A DNA stretch of 64,000 bases, taken from NCBI GenBank assembly GCA_001687465.1, contig LVLI01000156.1:124001-188000 (forward strand), given 5' to 3'. Source of the DNA: Halocafeteria seosinensis. Lineage: Eukaryota > Sar > Bigyra > Bicosoecida. Each line of letters opens with the position of its first letter. Position 1 is the first letter of the stretch. Shown here piece after piece: positions 37,901 to 49,475 of this stretch. Below the pieces are notes generated by a model. The model made no database searches, was not told where the DNA came from, and worked only from the letters and a program-made list of their open reading frames with translations. A program made the position numbers and the translations under genes.

Positions 37901-38826
37901 ATTTCGCCAAAGACAGTAAGGCCCTCACGTCCATGTCTTTCGCTACTTCAACGATACTACAGCCTGCACTCCGCCAGGTCAGTTATTTCACCTTTACAGA
38001 TTGTACGTTCCAATTAAGCATCGGATTTCGACTTACACTTTCCCTCCATTAAAAGACTTAAGCATTTTGCAGCCATAGTAGGCAAGGCTTCCATGGCGCC
38101 TCGAAGTGACCCGTCTTTCAACGCGTGAAGGACTCCACACACACGCAAAGAAATATCACTGTCCAGAAGAATACGTCGGACCTGAAAAACACTGAATTCT
38201 CTATTATCTTGGTCTTCGCCCGTAGTGCTCGAATCACCTGCCGAACATGATTCCCCGGAGACTATTCTGTTTAATGCCTCCACAATGGTACAAATACCGT
38301 CGAAGGCTACATCAGGTTCGGGACTGTTCACTGCGATGATGGCATCGCGAATCTGCATTACACACAAAGATAGCAGTTGCACACCGGATGCCAGAGCGAA
38401 GAACCATTGGCTCCAACTTACAGGGGTAGACTTGGTCGTGGCTTTCTTCGCGCCGCGGTCCGTCGCTTGCGCGTCTGATTTGGAAAGTTTAACAGGTGTC
38501 GTTCGGTCTGCTTCCAGGCGCGGACTCTCATCGACTCTGTTATCGTCGGTAATGCCAGCCAACGGACTTGGCGTATCATCTTCGTCCGTTTTCGGGACGG
38601 TCGAATCGGTTCCTTCATTGAGTATTTGATTACTTTCCTCATTGTCTGCCTTGGACGACGTCGATGACGATGATGAGCATGCACTCGGCTGATGCGGTTG
38701 TACCAGATTAGGCTCTGTGGCACCCACAGTCGCCTTTGTGGAGCTCGTATTGGATTTCGACATCTGGGAGGAATTGCACTGAACAGATGCGGTTGTCTGG
38801 GGACTCGTAGTAGTTTCGCCGGGCAT
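31940..38826 (-). CDS. Cytosolic carboxypeptidase (M14 tubulin deglutamylase type), giant
   Basis: Zinc carboxypeptidase of the CCP/Nna1/AGTPBP1 group, which trims glutamates from tubulin and other proteins. Four exons (38037-38826, 37835-37963, 37634-37798, 31940-37566) sum to 2,237 codons, 2,236 residues. The N-terminal about 120 residues are Ser/Thr-rich; then a helical, ARM-like region up to about residue 800; then a disordered centre with Lys/Arg runs (KSGKRKKKIVKRKKRKS) usable as a nuclear signal; then the CCP N-domain (FESRFESGNLRSAVRV, HTQWFFFRVTG) and the catalytic domain. Zinc ligands are in HPGESNASW (His, Glu) and DFHGHS (His); the catalytic Glu is in YTIEASFAG; the FLNPDGVINGHHR and LDLNRNW blocks are present. 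A long acidic and basic tail follows. It is about twice the length of mammalian CCP1. Confidence 0.88.
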
Positions 38827-39612
38827 TCTGTAGACCCTTGGAGTAGCTCAAGAGACAATGTAGCCTATCACCTGATACACTTGGTGTTCATGAGATCAAG
38901 CATTGTATAGATACGGATAATCCGACCGCAAAAACGCCGCCGCAAGGATTCAAATGGCAGTGTTCCAGAGCTTTCCTCAACCACAGACGGCTTCAAAACC
39001 TGCCGCCCAAGTATCGTATACCATTCCAATAGCTGCGCATTCACAACTACCACATGATGTCATAAAGTGAACACGGTAGCCCTCAGTGGACGCATGCCGG
39101 CCGTCATGCACGAGCAATGCTGGCAAACGGTCGTACCCAACTTCAAGTGAAAGAAATGTTTGTCGAGTTGGTGCGTGACAGCGATTCGTCTGTCAGCGAA
39201 GTCTCCTTGACGGAAGTTCTTGGCGAAGTTGTCGACGGTTTTGTAGCTTTCAATTTTGAATTGAAAGCAAGCACATACAATTAACTACCATACGTTGAGC
39301 TTTACATGGGCGAGAGTTAGACCCCCGATCGACGGACCATCTGTATACGCACAACCAAACCAAAAGGTACTATGGAACTACTTCTGCCTCCCTATCAATA
39401 ATTTTGGGCAGAGCCTATGTACATGAATGTAGCGACCCGGGGAAGAATTCACGATGATCACATAGAAAGCAAAGTGAAAAAAAGCAGTCGAATGTATTCA
39501 TAGCACACGCGAAGCCTATGAGATGCAAAATTCTCCAAGCGCTCACCCAATTGGAATTTATGGGTAGCTTGGTCCTGTGTGCCCTGTAAGCTTCTCTTCT
39601 AGACTACAAGTT
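38827..39612. other. Intergenic, about 790 bases, with one small candidate frame
   Basis: Upstream of the carboxypeptidase gene. On the plus strand 39117-39284 is an ATG frame of 55 residues (starting MLANGRTQLQVKEMFVELV) with balanced composition. Near its end it contains an inverted repeat CTTTCAATTTTGAATTGAAAG. No family is recognised; it may be an exon remnant. The rest shows nothing. Confidence 0.35.
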
Positions 39613-40330
39613 CTACTGTTCTTCACTACATCTGAAGAATTCAATCCGCAAAGCGTTACGCATCTTTGCCGCATCCATATTCTTATTTTCTGCTATTCGA
39701 CTCGCGAAATCGTACAAGTGCGGGACGCCGATTTCAGTGCGGGCAAGAGCCCCAACGTAATACCAGAACACATTGTCAATTGTCCCGCGGTCTAGCAATG
39801 CTCTGTACAAAGAGAAAACGTAGGGTAAACTCCTCGCGTAAACAGTCATATACGAATGTCGGCACCCACTCTTCGTAGAAACGCCGAAAAACAAGAGGTT
39901 CCCACTCGCCAAAGACAGGATGAATTTTCTTGTTAAACCTACTATCGATCTCAATGAGCTTCTCTTTGATTGTTTCTGCGAAATCGACCATCTTTACACC
40001 GTATTGTGACACGATTCCGTAAACCACTGTTCTTACCACTCGTTGCGCATTGCTGGTGTTGGAGCAGTATTATAGCCAAAACTGTCGAGGCCAACGCCAT
40101 TCTGGAAGACTCAGACGCAGGAAGTTCTTTTGCAATCTCCCTGGTGATCGTAAAAGGCATAAAATATCGGTTCAACATAAGACGAAACGCGAGCCAGTTC
40201 AGATTGTCTCAACATACCCTCTCTCTTCAGCACTCGGAGGTGGCGGAAAATTGTCATCTTCGCGATTCGCTATGACTACTTGGTAGCTCTCCAAGAAACG
40301 GTTCCTAAGCTCCGTCTCCCTAGCGGCAGC
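39613..40330 (-). pseudogene. Decayed protein-coding gene of unknown family
   Basis: Protein-like sequence on the minus strand runs in different frames in turn: RETELRNRFLESYQVVIANR with FPPPPSAEERGY (40190-40320); ELARVSSYVEPIFYAFYDHQ; VDFAETIKEKLIEIDSRFNK with PVFGEWEPLVFRRFYEEWVP (39790-39980); then LYRALLDRGTIDNVFWYYVG with TEIGVPHLYDFASRIAENK (39613-39830). Stops and frame changes separate them. A simple GT-AG intron between the last two does not restore the frame (it leads to an immediate stop). I do not recognise the family. An intact gene with non-standard introns is the alternative. Confidence 0.4.
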
Positions 40331-40709
40331 TGTAGATTGGAGCGAAATTGTTCACACAATTTGAATCGATTCAGCATTGGAGAACCGAAGCACACGTACT
40401 CTCGCTTGTTAGTGTACCAACAAGTGGAACTATCTCCATACCAAACTTGTTTCTGAGGTACCAGTTGGTTCTTTGCAGCGTGGGACTGAACAAAAAACGC
40501 TCAAATTACCATGCGTGTCCCATGAAGAAACAGAAGACCAAACTACCTTACAGAATCAGTGTTGTTGTGGGTAGTATGTTTCTCAAATCCTCTCGTTTGA
40601 TGACCCTGTTTCCACACATGCCCTGAAGCATAAATAGCCGTAGTACCTTGTAAAATATCCTGTCGTGCTCCTGCAATGTTGGGAAACAGAGGGGATGATC
40701 ACGACTACC
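40331..40709. other. Intergenic, about 380 bases
   Basis: No supported frame; only short overlapping reading frames. Confidence 0.4.
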
Positions 40710-41114
40710 CTACCAGTGGGGCGCTATCATCATTTGACGTACGGATTCGTCAAACCTTCTTATCGCAGTCTTAATTTTCGTCGGAATGTCCTCAGGCTTT
40801 CTAGGCAAGAACCGGAGAAAGGTATCTGATAACACATTCTCCGAATACGAGCTGAATCCCTCTTCAGCCTCTGTGTCATGCCCTCCATATCTTCTCCGTG
40901 CTCGTTTGTTGGTTCCATTGGTCGATGATGAAGCTGCTGCAGCTGCTGCTGCTCCAGTGTGGTTGCTGCCATTCCTTTTCCTTCCAACTGTAGCCGCCGA
41001 AGAAGAAGCAGGGACTACGCCCTGCTCTTCCTCCTGTCTGGCTGCTCTTGGGGTTCCATTGGCTCTCCCAGACCGTGTTGTCGCTTCGGAAGCGCCCCTA
41101 GCTCCAGAGCTCAT
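40710..41114 (-). CDS. Small orphan protein with basic NLS-like cluster
   Basis: A single-exon frame of 134 residues. The N-terminal half is low complexity: Gly/Ala/Ser/Thr-rich, an alanine run (eight codons), and the basic groups GRKRNGS and NKRARRRYGG, which look like nuclear localisation signals. The C-terminal 50 residues are well mixed and probably folded: ENVLSDTFLRFLPRKPEDIP then KIKTAIRRFDESVRQM. I do not recognise the family. The C-terminal half, not the repeats, is the reason for believing it is coding. Confidence 0.55.
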   Translation of the reverse strand: MSSGARGASEATTRSGRANGTPRAARQEEEQGVVPASSSAATVGRKRNGSNHTGAAAAAAASSSTNGTNKRARRRYGGHDTEAEEGFSSYSENVLSDTFLRFLPRKPEDIPTKIKTAIRRFDESVRQMMIAPHW

Positions 41115-41668
41115 GGGAATTGGCCAGCTTTACTGAGCTTTATTATGGCAAAATGCGCACGTGCCTACCTATATACATACATGCCTCACATTGAATGGTA
41201 CATCAGCATATGAGAAATCTATTTATTTCGAATGTATGTGACACAATGCATGGCACGGAGCTCACATTACATTTTGGGCTGGCAACAATCTGCGGAGGAC
41301 ATTCAAATTGATTTTCGGGTTAGACAGTTAAGTACGGTGGATTGAAGGCGACCGCGAGGAAGATAAACAGGAGGGTTTCCCAGTTCGTTTCCTGCGTGTT
41401 TATACAACATTTATAAGCATGGTTTGTTTAGGACTGCTGTATGATTTCGGTAACTATTTACATTGTCCGTGTTGCGTTGTACTGTAAAGAATTCTAACAC
41501 TGGTAAGTCTACAGCATGCGCCACAAGTTACTTCCAGCGATAGCCATTCTGAGGCACGACACGTAATCTTAACAGTGCTAAACTGATATACTCGTCGATG
41601 GAACGAAGGTTTACATTGCAGTTTTATATGCGGCACTTCGAAAAGCCATTAACCCGACACACAACAGT
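41115..41668. other. Intergenic, 554 bases
   Basis: Between the small orphan start and the DGAT2 stop. AT-rich in places. No supported frame or repeat. Confidence 0.45.
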
Positions 41669-43156
41669 TCATGATATCTCTAACTCCTGAAAATGGCTAT
41701 CCGGATGAGACGGTGCATACTCATTATGGAGGGACTTCAAAGCGTCAATATACTTTGCATGAAGTTCGTCAACTTCTTCCTGCGATTACGTATGCATATC
41801 GTAATTGCAAGTTCCTGGATAAAACGTGTCAGCACCTACTTGCGAAGGGGACTCCTTCTTCTCCACCGGAATTGGTTCTCCATAAACGACAGTTAAATTA
41901 CAGTCATGCGGCATAAGTGTCCCGAGCTTGCCCCTGCATAAGAATGACATCAGTGTTCCGGTTCGAACTTGTAAGGCGCTCAAACGAACGTACCAGAATG
42001 CCAGCAGTGGCATCTTTAGATATTTGAGAAACCAGTCTTTTAGCCACTCTGGGAAGAAGTATCGACTGTAACATTTATGTTCACCCAGAACAAGAGATGG
42101 AACCTGAATGGTGACACCAAAGAGGAATATCTGTTGCCCCGTGGAAAGTGAATTCGTCCACTACGTTCGCACTTACAAGGTTCGCTCCATGAGTAAGTGC
42201 TAGTTTGACGAAGCCTTTACGTTCCTTGAGTACCAATTGCTCCTTTGGTGAGTTTGGTGAAGTCATAAAGATTTCACGTGTGCCGCCCTGCATGGGAAAT
42301 CGTTGCCGTGGAAATGACTGAGGAAGAAATGCTGAACGATACAATACGTACGGGGTATACCATGATACTGCGTCCAGACTGTAGGACACGATTAGCAGTC
42401 TTCTTTCCTGCATCTACCGCGCCCATCCACATCGAAAAATCTCGACATAACGGTACATAGAATATTGGCGTAGCAGCGAGACCTGGCTAGCGAGTCAATT
42501 GTATATCAGTGGTAAATCAAGAAAAGAAGCACGAAACATAAAACCTGAAAAAACTCACATCTCCACTCCATGCCTGGGAACAACTTTTCAAATATTCCTC
42601 CGTAGGATGCTATTCTACTAAGAATCAGAATCCCATGGGGGTGGATCGAAAACACGTGAGGTTTCTCCGGGTCCAATTTCGCTTTTCGTATCTGCGCGTA
42701 AGCAGAGAATGATCATTCCAAAAGCATGATTCATCCTAGCGCCAACCTTACCACTCTTAGATTTGCGTATCTGTGTACCCAATGCCAGTATCCCCCTCGT
42801 CGAAGCCAGTGCCATGGCTTCCCCAATTTGAATTCCGTTTGGTCAAAGAACTTCCAATAGTACAGTATCAGGATCGTAAGACACGTGGGAATTCCATATA
42901 TCTGAGGCAATGCCGAATACAGTCCATAGAGCAAAATAGCGCAAATAGCTCCCCAAAAGAGGTAATGCACCAGGACGAACGTGATCACGTTGGCTATCAC
43001 TTTTTCCCCGGTGGATTCCAGCGGAGGCGCCCTGTATTCGGCGTACTCCGGATTGGTCTTGGAGACGTAAAACCATGGGGTATCGTCTGGTTTTAAGTCA
43101 TGCTCCTTCTCGGCAGACATCGCGGTGTCTGACGTGGATTGTTGAGACGATGGCAT
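41669..43156 (-). CDS. DGAT2: Diacylglycerol O-acyltransferase type 2
   Basis: Makes triacylglycerol from diacylglycerol and acyl-CoA at the ER and lipid droplets. Seven exons (42752-43156, 42559-42691, 42352-42482, 42177-42287, 41994-42103, 41840-41933, 41669-41779) sum to 365 codons, 364 residues, normal for the family. A hydrophobic hairpin sits near residues 60-110 (TFVLVHYLFWGAICAILLYG, GIPTCLTILILYY). Signature motifs: HPHG in VFSIHPHGILILSR; PGGTREIFM; RKGFVKLALTHGANLVP; and GKLGTLMPHDCNLTVVYGEP. The start MPSSQQST at 43156 is the only ATG before the hairpin apart from a later one (MSAEKEHD). The intron at 41934-41993 is 60 bases, lacks a stop and keeps frame if retained. Other acyl-CoA:monoacylglycerol acyltransferases share this fold, so acceptor specificity is inferred. 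Confidence 0.92.
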
Positions 43157-44143
43157 TCCCTTTAGCCCTATGGTCCTGGTAGTATAATGGCACGACTTTT
43201 TGTTGAATGAAATGTCTGAAAATAATGTGGGAGATGGTGCCAAACCATCTAAATACAGTCACACAATGAACACGGCCAAGGAAATCAAGGACTCCATCTC
43301 TTGCGTTGATTGCTTTAATGCTCTCTGCTACTGTATGGGTACGTGCCGTACGCACCCTCCGAGATACACGTAGAGTAAGATAGGCATGTATTTGATGTAC
43401 ACAGGCCCCAAACACCAATTTGATCAGTATTGGAGAGAAGGCCAATTTGACATGTGCCGGCGCCCCATGAGGGAAATGAAGTTTTGTTTGAAATTGAAGA
43501 TGGCCAGTCCCCAAGAGACCAAAGTACGTCGTGTGGTGTGGGCCAGAAGATAGAGGATTGATGAACGAACTGTATGTCTGTCGTTTGTCCAGAAATTGGC
43601 GAAACATCTACTCAAAGAGGACCCGTCGCCCACGGAAGGCGTCATTTGGGAACCTCGACACACGAACAAGAGCAAGCAATGACACAAAGACACAGCATGC
43701 CGTGAATTACAGCGAAAGGAAAGTGAATGCATGCAGTGGGAAGGGGAGGAGAAAGCCCGAAGGATGAGTCATCAAGTCCACTCTCTTAGTCATAGAGGTG
43801 TGGAAACCTGTTTGATTGCAATGGTACATGTACAGGTTGTACAAAACTACTATGTTGAACTACCAAATGGTCATTCTACGTTCGCATGTATAGGAGGTCA
43901 TGCGAGGTAATGAGGACGTAATGTGCGAGATGGGATACGTGCCATTATACTCATAAGAAACACTTCGAGTCAGCACTCCGACTCCGTTCTACAACAACAT
44001 TGTCGGTGATACAGTCAGAACTAAGTCAAGCTAATACCATATAGCAGATACCTCCCGTCAGCATTCACAGTGGTAAATAATCAATGAATACGTGCATCGG
44101 CTACCACATCTATAGAGTACGTTATAGCCCCCAGGGGTGGCAA
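43157..44143. other. Intergenic, about 990 bases, with an open frame overlapping the DGAT2 start
   Basis: A minus-strand ATG frame of 169 codons (43098-43607, starting MFRQFLDKRQTYSSF) crosses the DGAT2 start codon in another frame. A second frame (43424-43732) overlaps it. Neither resembles a known protein. The region probably holds the DGAT2 promoter and 5' UTR on its left and the vigilin 3' UTR on its right. Confidence 0.35.
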
Positions 44144-47100
44144 TCATAACCGAACAGGGACACCGGAACTAGAAACATAATAGCCTCCTGAGTTGTTCGA
44201 GCTTCCTCCCTCTTGGTGGGAAGACTTGGACTCCTCGTTTTCCCCTTTTGAAACATGAAGCAACGAGTTGAATACAGATATTGGGTCATCGTTTAGCCCT
44301 TGCTCGGAAGGAGTGTCCAGATGCGGAGGTTCAAAACCCGGAGGTGGTGGCGGGGACGTATTGATCGTAGTAGAAGCCGCCGTCGAGGAGGTTGCACAGG
44401 AGGAGGTCCCACTGGCTGCATATCCCGGGTTGCCGCTTAAGAGATCGTTCAGAATGGCATCCGCGGCATTCGAAGTAGTCTCTACTTCTTCCTCTTTTGC
44501 TTCTTTCTTCCGGTTTTTCCCTTTCTTCTTAGCGAAATTTTTCGATGCTTCGCCTCCGAAGCCTACAGGAACACTCGGTGGAGGGTGCTTCTGGATCTCG
44601 TGTTCTGCTGCATTCAGAACGCTAACATCGGTGTGGGCATTTTGGAGATTGCTGTTTCCTTCGGACTTTTCCGTTTGTTTCGACTCTCCACTCGCGCTCG
44701 TATCGCCGGTACTCTTCTCATAATCCTGGCCTCTGTTATGTTCTTCCTGTAGCATTGTTCGGATCATTGATGCAGCTGACTGAACAGAATCCTCAGAGCC
44801 GCGGATGAAGGCAGCACCGACATCTCGATCCACTGACACATTCGCGCCGGAGTCCCGTTGTATCTTCCTTATGGTTTCACCCCCTTTCCCGATGATAGTA
44901 GACACCAGATGACGAGGGACGTCTACGGTCTCTTCTTTCTCATCGTTACCACTGTAGATGCCGTTCTCCTTTAGTTTTGCCATGACTGCATCATAAGCGT
45001 TGTCAACAGCCTCCTCAGATGGGCCTAAGATCCGCAAATCGCTCTGCTCTTTACCTATCCCCATTGCACAGTCAGTTTCAGCTTCGAGCTGTCTCACTGT
45101 TTGCCCTTGAGGGCCAATAATTATCCTCGACGCGCCGTTTGGTAGGGACACTCGCTTTTCTACTTTTGCCACTTCTTCAATGCGAGACCTTACTCTACGT
45201 ACTGCTGCTTGGGTATCTTCTTGGCGATTACTGGCTATCTTCAGCAGAGGTGGATCTGCGCTACGATCGGCATAGATCTTGGCACTGCATTCAGCGGCGA
45301 TTGCGTCGATGCCACTCCCCTTGGAACCAATAACCCGATGGAGGGCCATGGCATCCACAGGGATTTCAGCATGCATCTCAGACCAGCGGGAGATTTCATT
45401 CTCCACAAGCTTCTGCGCATCGAAGACTGCTTGAGATGATGGTCCGGCTAAAACTATTTGAGAAACATCAAAGCTGACGAAGAGAATCGCACCGCTCCTT
45501 TCCTCAATCTTACTCAGTGGAAGAACCCCTGCCTCGGTCGCCGCTTGTGCCCCAGACTCTGCTTGAGCTATGCCCACTGGTTTTTTTTCCGAAGAGCCTG
45601 TAGATCTAGCTTTTTGTTCATGAAGCATCTCGTATAGAAGTCCAGTTGGGACTGAGACCGTTCGACATGAGTCTTCGAAGTAAAATTTTAGGATACTCTC
45701 CAACGCAGATTCAGTCTTAGAAATACATTTTGCATCCCCTGAAATCATCAATGACCCCACGGAAGCCGGTTTTCCATCTTCTTCGGTGAAGAGACAGGAG
45801 TTGGCTTCCACGTCCACTTGGTTCTCGCGTTTGATCTTCTCCAAATTGCGCGAGTCATTGTCAACTATTTGCTTTATTTGCCTTGAGAGCAAAGGCATTA
45901 CAAAAACCGCTGTGCCCTTGGAGATTTTGTCCAGACACTTCCGCACAACTTCGGCACCTTCGCTTGGACCGCGGACCGATACTTCGACACTGGAGCCGAC
46001 ACGCTTATTCCGGGGAGGAATATTGATGTCACAGCCGGTTGCTTGCTTCATCGAACGAAGAACTGCTCCGTATTTTCCATAAATCATGTCTAAACAGTTT
46101 ACTGGCAACTTAACCTCAAAAAACTTCTTGAACGCTTGCCGAAGGTCCTTACGAACGGCAGTTTTGGCGGAAGCAATATTCTCCAAGTCTCCCCGAATTA
46201 TTATAGAGTTCTTGCTCCGATTGACTGTAATTTTAACATCATGCGCCGTCTCCAGAGTTCGAAGATTGCTGCCACCTTTCCCAATAACACTCCCAAGTAC
46301 AGATGTATCGTCCCCTAGGTGCATCTCTTCGGAGTGCTTGTCTTCGCCTGACAGTTCTTTCACCTTAGCGACGGCCTCCGACATCTGGTCAGCACTGTCC
46401 CCGTGGATACGAACACAACCTTTCTTAGAATCGAAAGAAAACTGACACCCAGTATCTTCTGATAGTTGTTTAGCGGTAGCACCTCCTTTGCCAATTAAGC
46501 TTGGTATGATGGATGGATCCACAGATACAACCGTATTTTTGCTCTCGAAGTCCTGAATAAATTGCTCTACTTCGTCCTTCGCCTGAGACAGCTCATTGGA
46601 CGGGCCCCGTAGTACTATCTCCTTTTCCTTTCTGTCAATATCAATATGTAGATTAGCATACTTTTGGTTCATACTAGTAACATGTTTCCCCCCTTTCCCT
46701 ATAAATGAGGCAGCTAAATCTTCATTAGTGTAACCAACAGTTTCTTTTTGATTTTGCTCGACCACTGCCTGTAATTTAGCCTCTCCTTGGTTTACTTGTT
46801 CACTAGTCCCCACTACTGTAATTCGGTAAAATTGGTTGTCATCAAAGCGTCCCTTCTTGCCACCACCACTTTTGTTTTCGATATTAATTTGTGCTCCTGT
46901 GCTACTGCGAATTTCATTTACGACAGCACCATTTCTTGAAAGCAACGCAGACACTGTGTATCCCGAAACAGTAAGCTCTTTCTCAGTAAACGAGGAAATA
47001 ATTTCATCAACCTTTTCTGTAGCGGTAGAGACTTGACTCGATTCCCCATGTACTATCACGCCTACTTTGCCACCCACATCGCGCGGAGGGAACCGAATAT

Positions 47101-48915
47101 CTACACTGGCTCCAGTATTGTCTTTAATAGAGCCCTGAGAGGCTTTGATGCTATGGGCAACGGTAGGAGAAACTATTCGTCTAGCAAACTTGTCTTTGTA
47201 GTCCTCATAGAGAGAGCTAACGTGATCAATGGTTTCTTCTACTCGTCCACGTGTACCACGGATATCTAACGTCCTCGTGTACTCTTCTGGAGAATATACC
47301 GCACTCTTCCTCGCGCGGATATATATTTTGAAGTCACGCATTATCTCCTTGATCAATGCGCCTGAATTATCCAGTAGGTGCCCGACAAACACGTCATCAA
47401 CCTCCATGGTTTTCTCGATCTCCGTATTCTCGTCTATGAGCTGCTGAAGAAGTTCTCTTGCCTTGGTGACCTCCTCTTCAGAAACACCATAAATATGCAC
47501 GCTAGCCTTCACGGCCTCTCGATCCCTCTCCACATCCAAGTTGACTCTACACTGATCCTGAACACTGCGAAAGCCTTGTCCATTCTTACCAATTACTGAG
47601 GGAAGCATTCGTAGATCCATAGTTACAGACTGTTTCAACGCTTCCATTTTCTCCATTTCTTCTTTTACTCTGCCTAGATACGACGGTGGCCCAGATATGA
47701 CAACCTTGCAATTCTCCCGATCCAAATTGGCGAAGACGCCATGATTAAATTCAATCTCTTGTAGCAATGATGCTTTATCAGCAGACAAAAGCCCAAACAA
47801 CCCATGGGATACAGGTACGGTCATTTCTTCACTATTGCCAAGCTCTTCGATCATCTCCTTTGCCTTGTCCAATCCCCCTGAAATCGCGCTTACGGAGATT
47901 GTGGCAGTCTCTTCATCCTTCCTAGAAGAATCGATATTAATACAGACCCCTGTGGTGGATTCAATACGTTGTATTGTAGAGCCTCCTTTCCCAATAATTT
48001 TACCTAAACTGCCTCTCTTAACAACGAGCGATTCGGTAACAACGTCCTCCGGAGCAACGTTCAATTCAGGATTGAGCTCTTTCAACCGGTCCACAGTCCG
48101 CGAGTGCCGGACGGCCTCCTTCAACTCACCAATCGCTCGGTAATTTTCACTCAGTGCTTCCTGAATATGACCCCGCTCCATCTTGAGCTGCTCAATCTCG
48201 GTCGCCAAAGCGGTAAATTCGTCCAGTTTTTTCCGTTCGTTCTTCAGTTTCTCAATCTCTTTCAGGATCTGATGCATTCCAAGAAGCAGGACTCCATTAG
48301 GTTAAACTACAGACAGGAATGCTGTCTCAGTGAGTACACTTACCTCACGTTCATCTTTGTTTGTGAGCGTGGTAGTCTGATGCTGCTGTTCGAGCTCTGC
48401 AATCTTCCTATCTATCACATCTTCGTTAAGCATCTGTCGAGTGGGATACTTGGCTTTCTTGGCCTCAATCTTCTCGTTTATTCTCTCCCTTGATTGCTGC
48501 ATATTAAACCAGGAAGAAGACCATGGATGAATATTAATGACCAGAATCTCTATTAAATGGCTGTGACACCAAGGGCTCTAAGTATGTCCTCCTAGGGAAT
48601 CCAACGTGCTAAGCTTACCTGCAGTGCGTCTCGCTCCTCTTCTTTGGACTGCAAGCGCTGTTTTACGAGGGAGGTGAGTGAATTCTTCTGAGGCTCTGCT
48701 TGTCTTTGCGGCTGATTCTGCTGCATCATCGGGTTCTGCATGAAGAGACTGACGCTTTCCAGAGGGATACTCGGCTGCATGACATTCCCCGCTCCATTCT
48801 CATCCTCCGTGTGAGGGGACCGACGCTCCCGGCCGTTCATTCCTTCCAACACAGCGGCTGTAGAAGCCTCTTGAGACTGGTAGTTGCCCCTGATTCCTTC
48901 TTGGGAGGAAGCCAT
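44144..48915 (-). CDS. Vigilin-type multi-KH RNA-binding protein
   Basis: RNA-binding protein with tandem KH domains, like vigilin (HDLBP) and yeast Scp160, which bind ribosomes and mRNA at the ER. Three exons (48619-48915, 48344-48496, 44144-48268) sum to 1,525 codons, 1,524 residues. A Gln-rich N-terminus and a coiled-coil segment (residues about 100-220, EIEKLKNERKKLDEF) precede the KH array. Clear GxxG loops: IGKGGSTIQRIE, IGKNGQGFRSVQ, LSRNGAVVNEI, IGKGGKHVTSM, IGKGGATAKQL, IGKGGSNLRTLE, YGKYGAVLRSM, IGSKGSGIDAIA, IGPQGQTVRQLE, IGKGGETIRKIQ, with at least two degenerate ones (LDNSGALIKEIM, IKASQGSIKDN). The C-terminus has a Lys-rich patch and a PPPPPGFEPP motif. Metazoan vigilins have 14-15 KH units; I count about 12-13. 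Confidence 0.9.
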
Positions 48916-49475
48916 GATGCCCAGGTCTTTTGTTGTTTGTTTCTGCCGGGACCTCAGAGAGGTACCACAGATGTACTATAATGCAAAATATATGAGCGAA
49001 TATTTGGTGAATTACAATACAATAAGTCATAGAACACACGTAACTGGGGGCTGTGGAAAATGGTCGAACCCGTCCCGTCCGGTCCTGGACGGAGGTTAGT
49101 GATGAAACACGTCAGGGCAACGGACGTATTTCTAGGGAGTGAAACATTAAGTAGACCTGTTGTTATTGGGGCAATAGAACACTAAGTATTACAGAGCAGT
49201 TGAATAGCTACTCTACTGCTTCCGCGACTATTATCTGTTCGCTGCTTGCGGCAAAATGCAAGGGCTTCTTCCCAGAAGAAATCATCACGCACCTTCGGTG
49301 AAATTGTTGGCTTGCAAGCAGGAGGCTGCCTTCATACTCTTGTCCTGTTTGGATAACTTCTTTGCTGCTAGCGTTTCTACCACTTACCTCAGCACCGGTT
49401 GCAATTTCCAGCAAGTGCTGCAAGTAGGAGAAGCATCGACGAGCAAGAAATCACCCCATTACCCGAGGGCAGAAC
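48916..49475. other. Intergenic, 560 bases, with possible stray exons
   Basis: On the minus strand, a CAG acceptor near 49420 opens HLLEIATGAE, followed by a GTAAGT donor and a later acceptor that opens VRDDFFWEEALAFCRKQ and runs to a stop near 49180. The pieces are protein-like but have no clear first exon; they lie just after the La-module gene stop and could be an alternative 3' end or a remnant. Confidence 0.3.

Noticed and set aside
48104-48493. 129-codon plus-strand frame opposite vigilin
   Set aside because: Antisense shadow of vigilin exons; composition follows the reversed coding strand.
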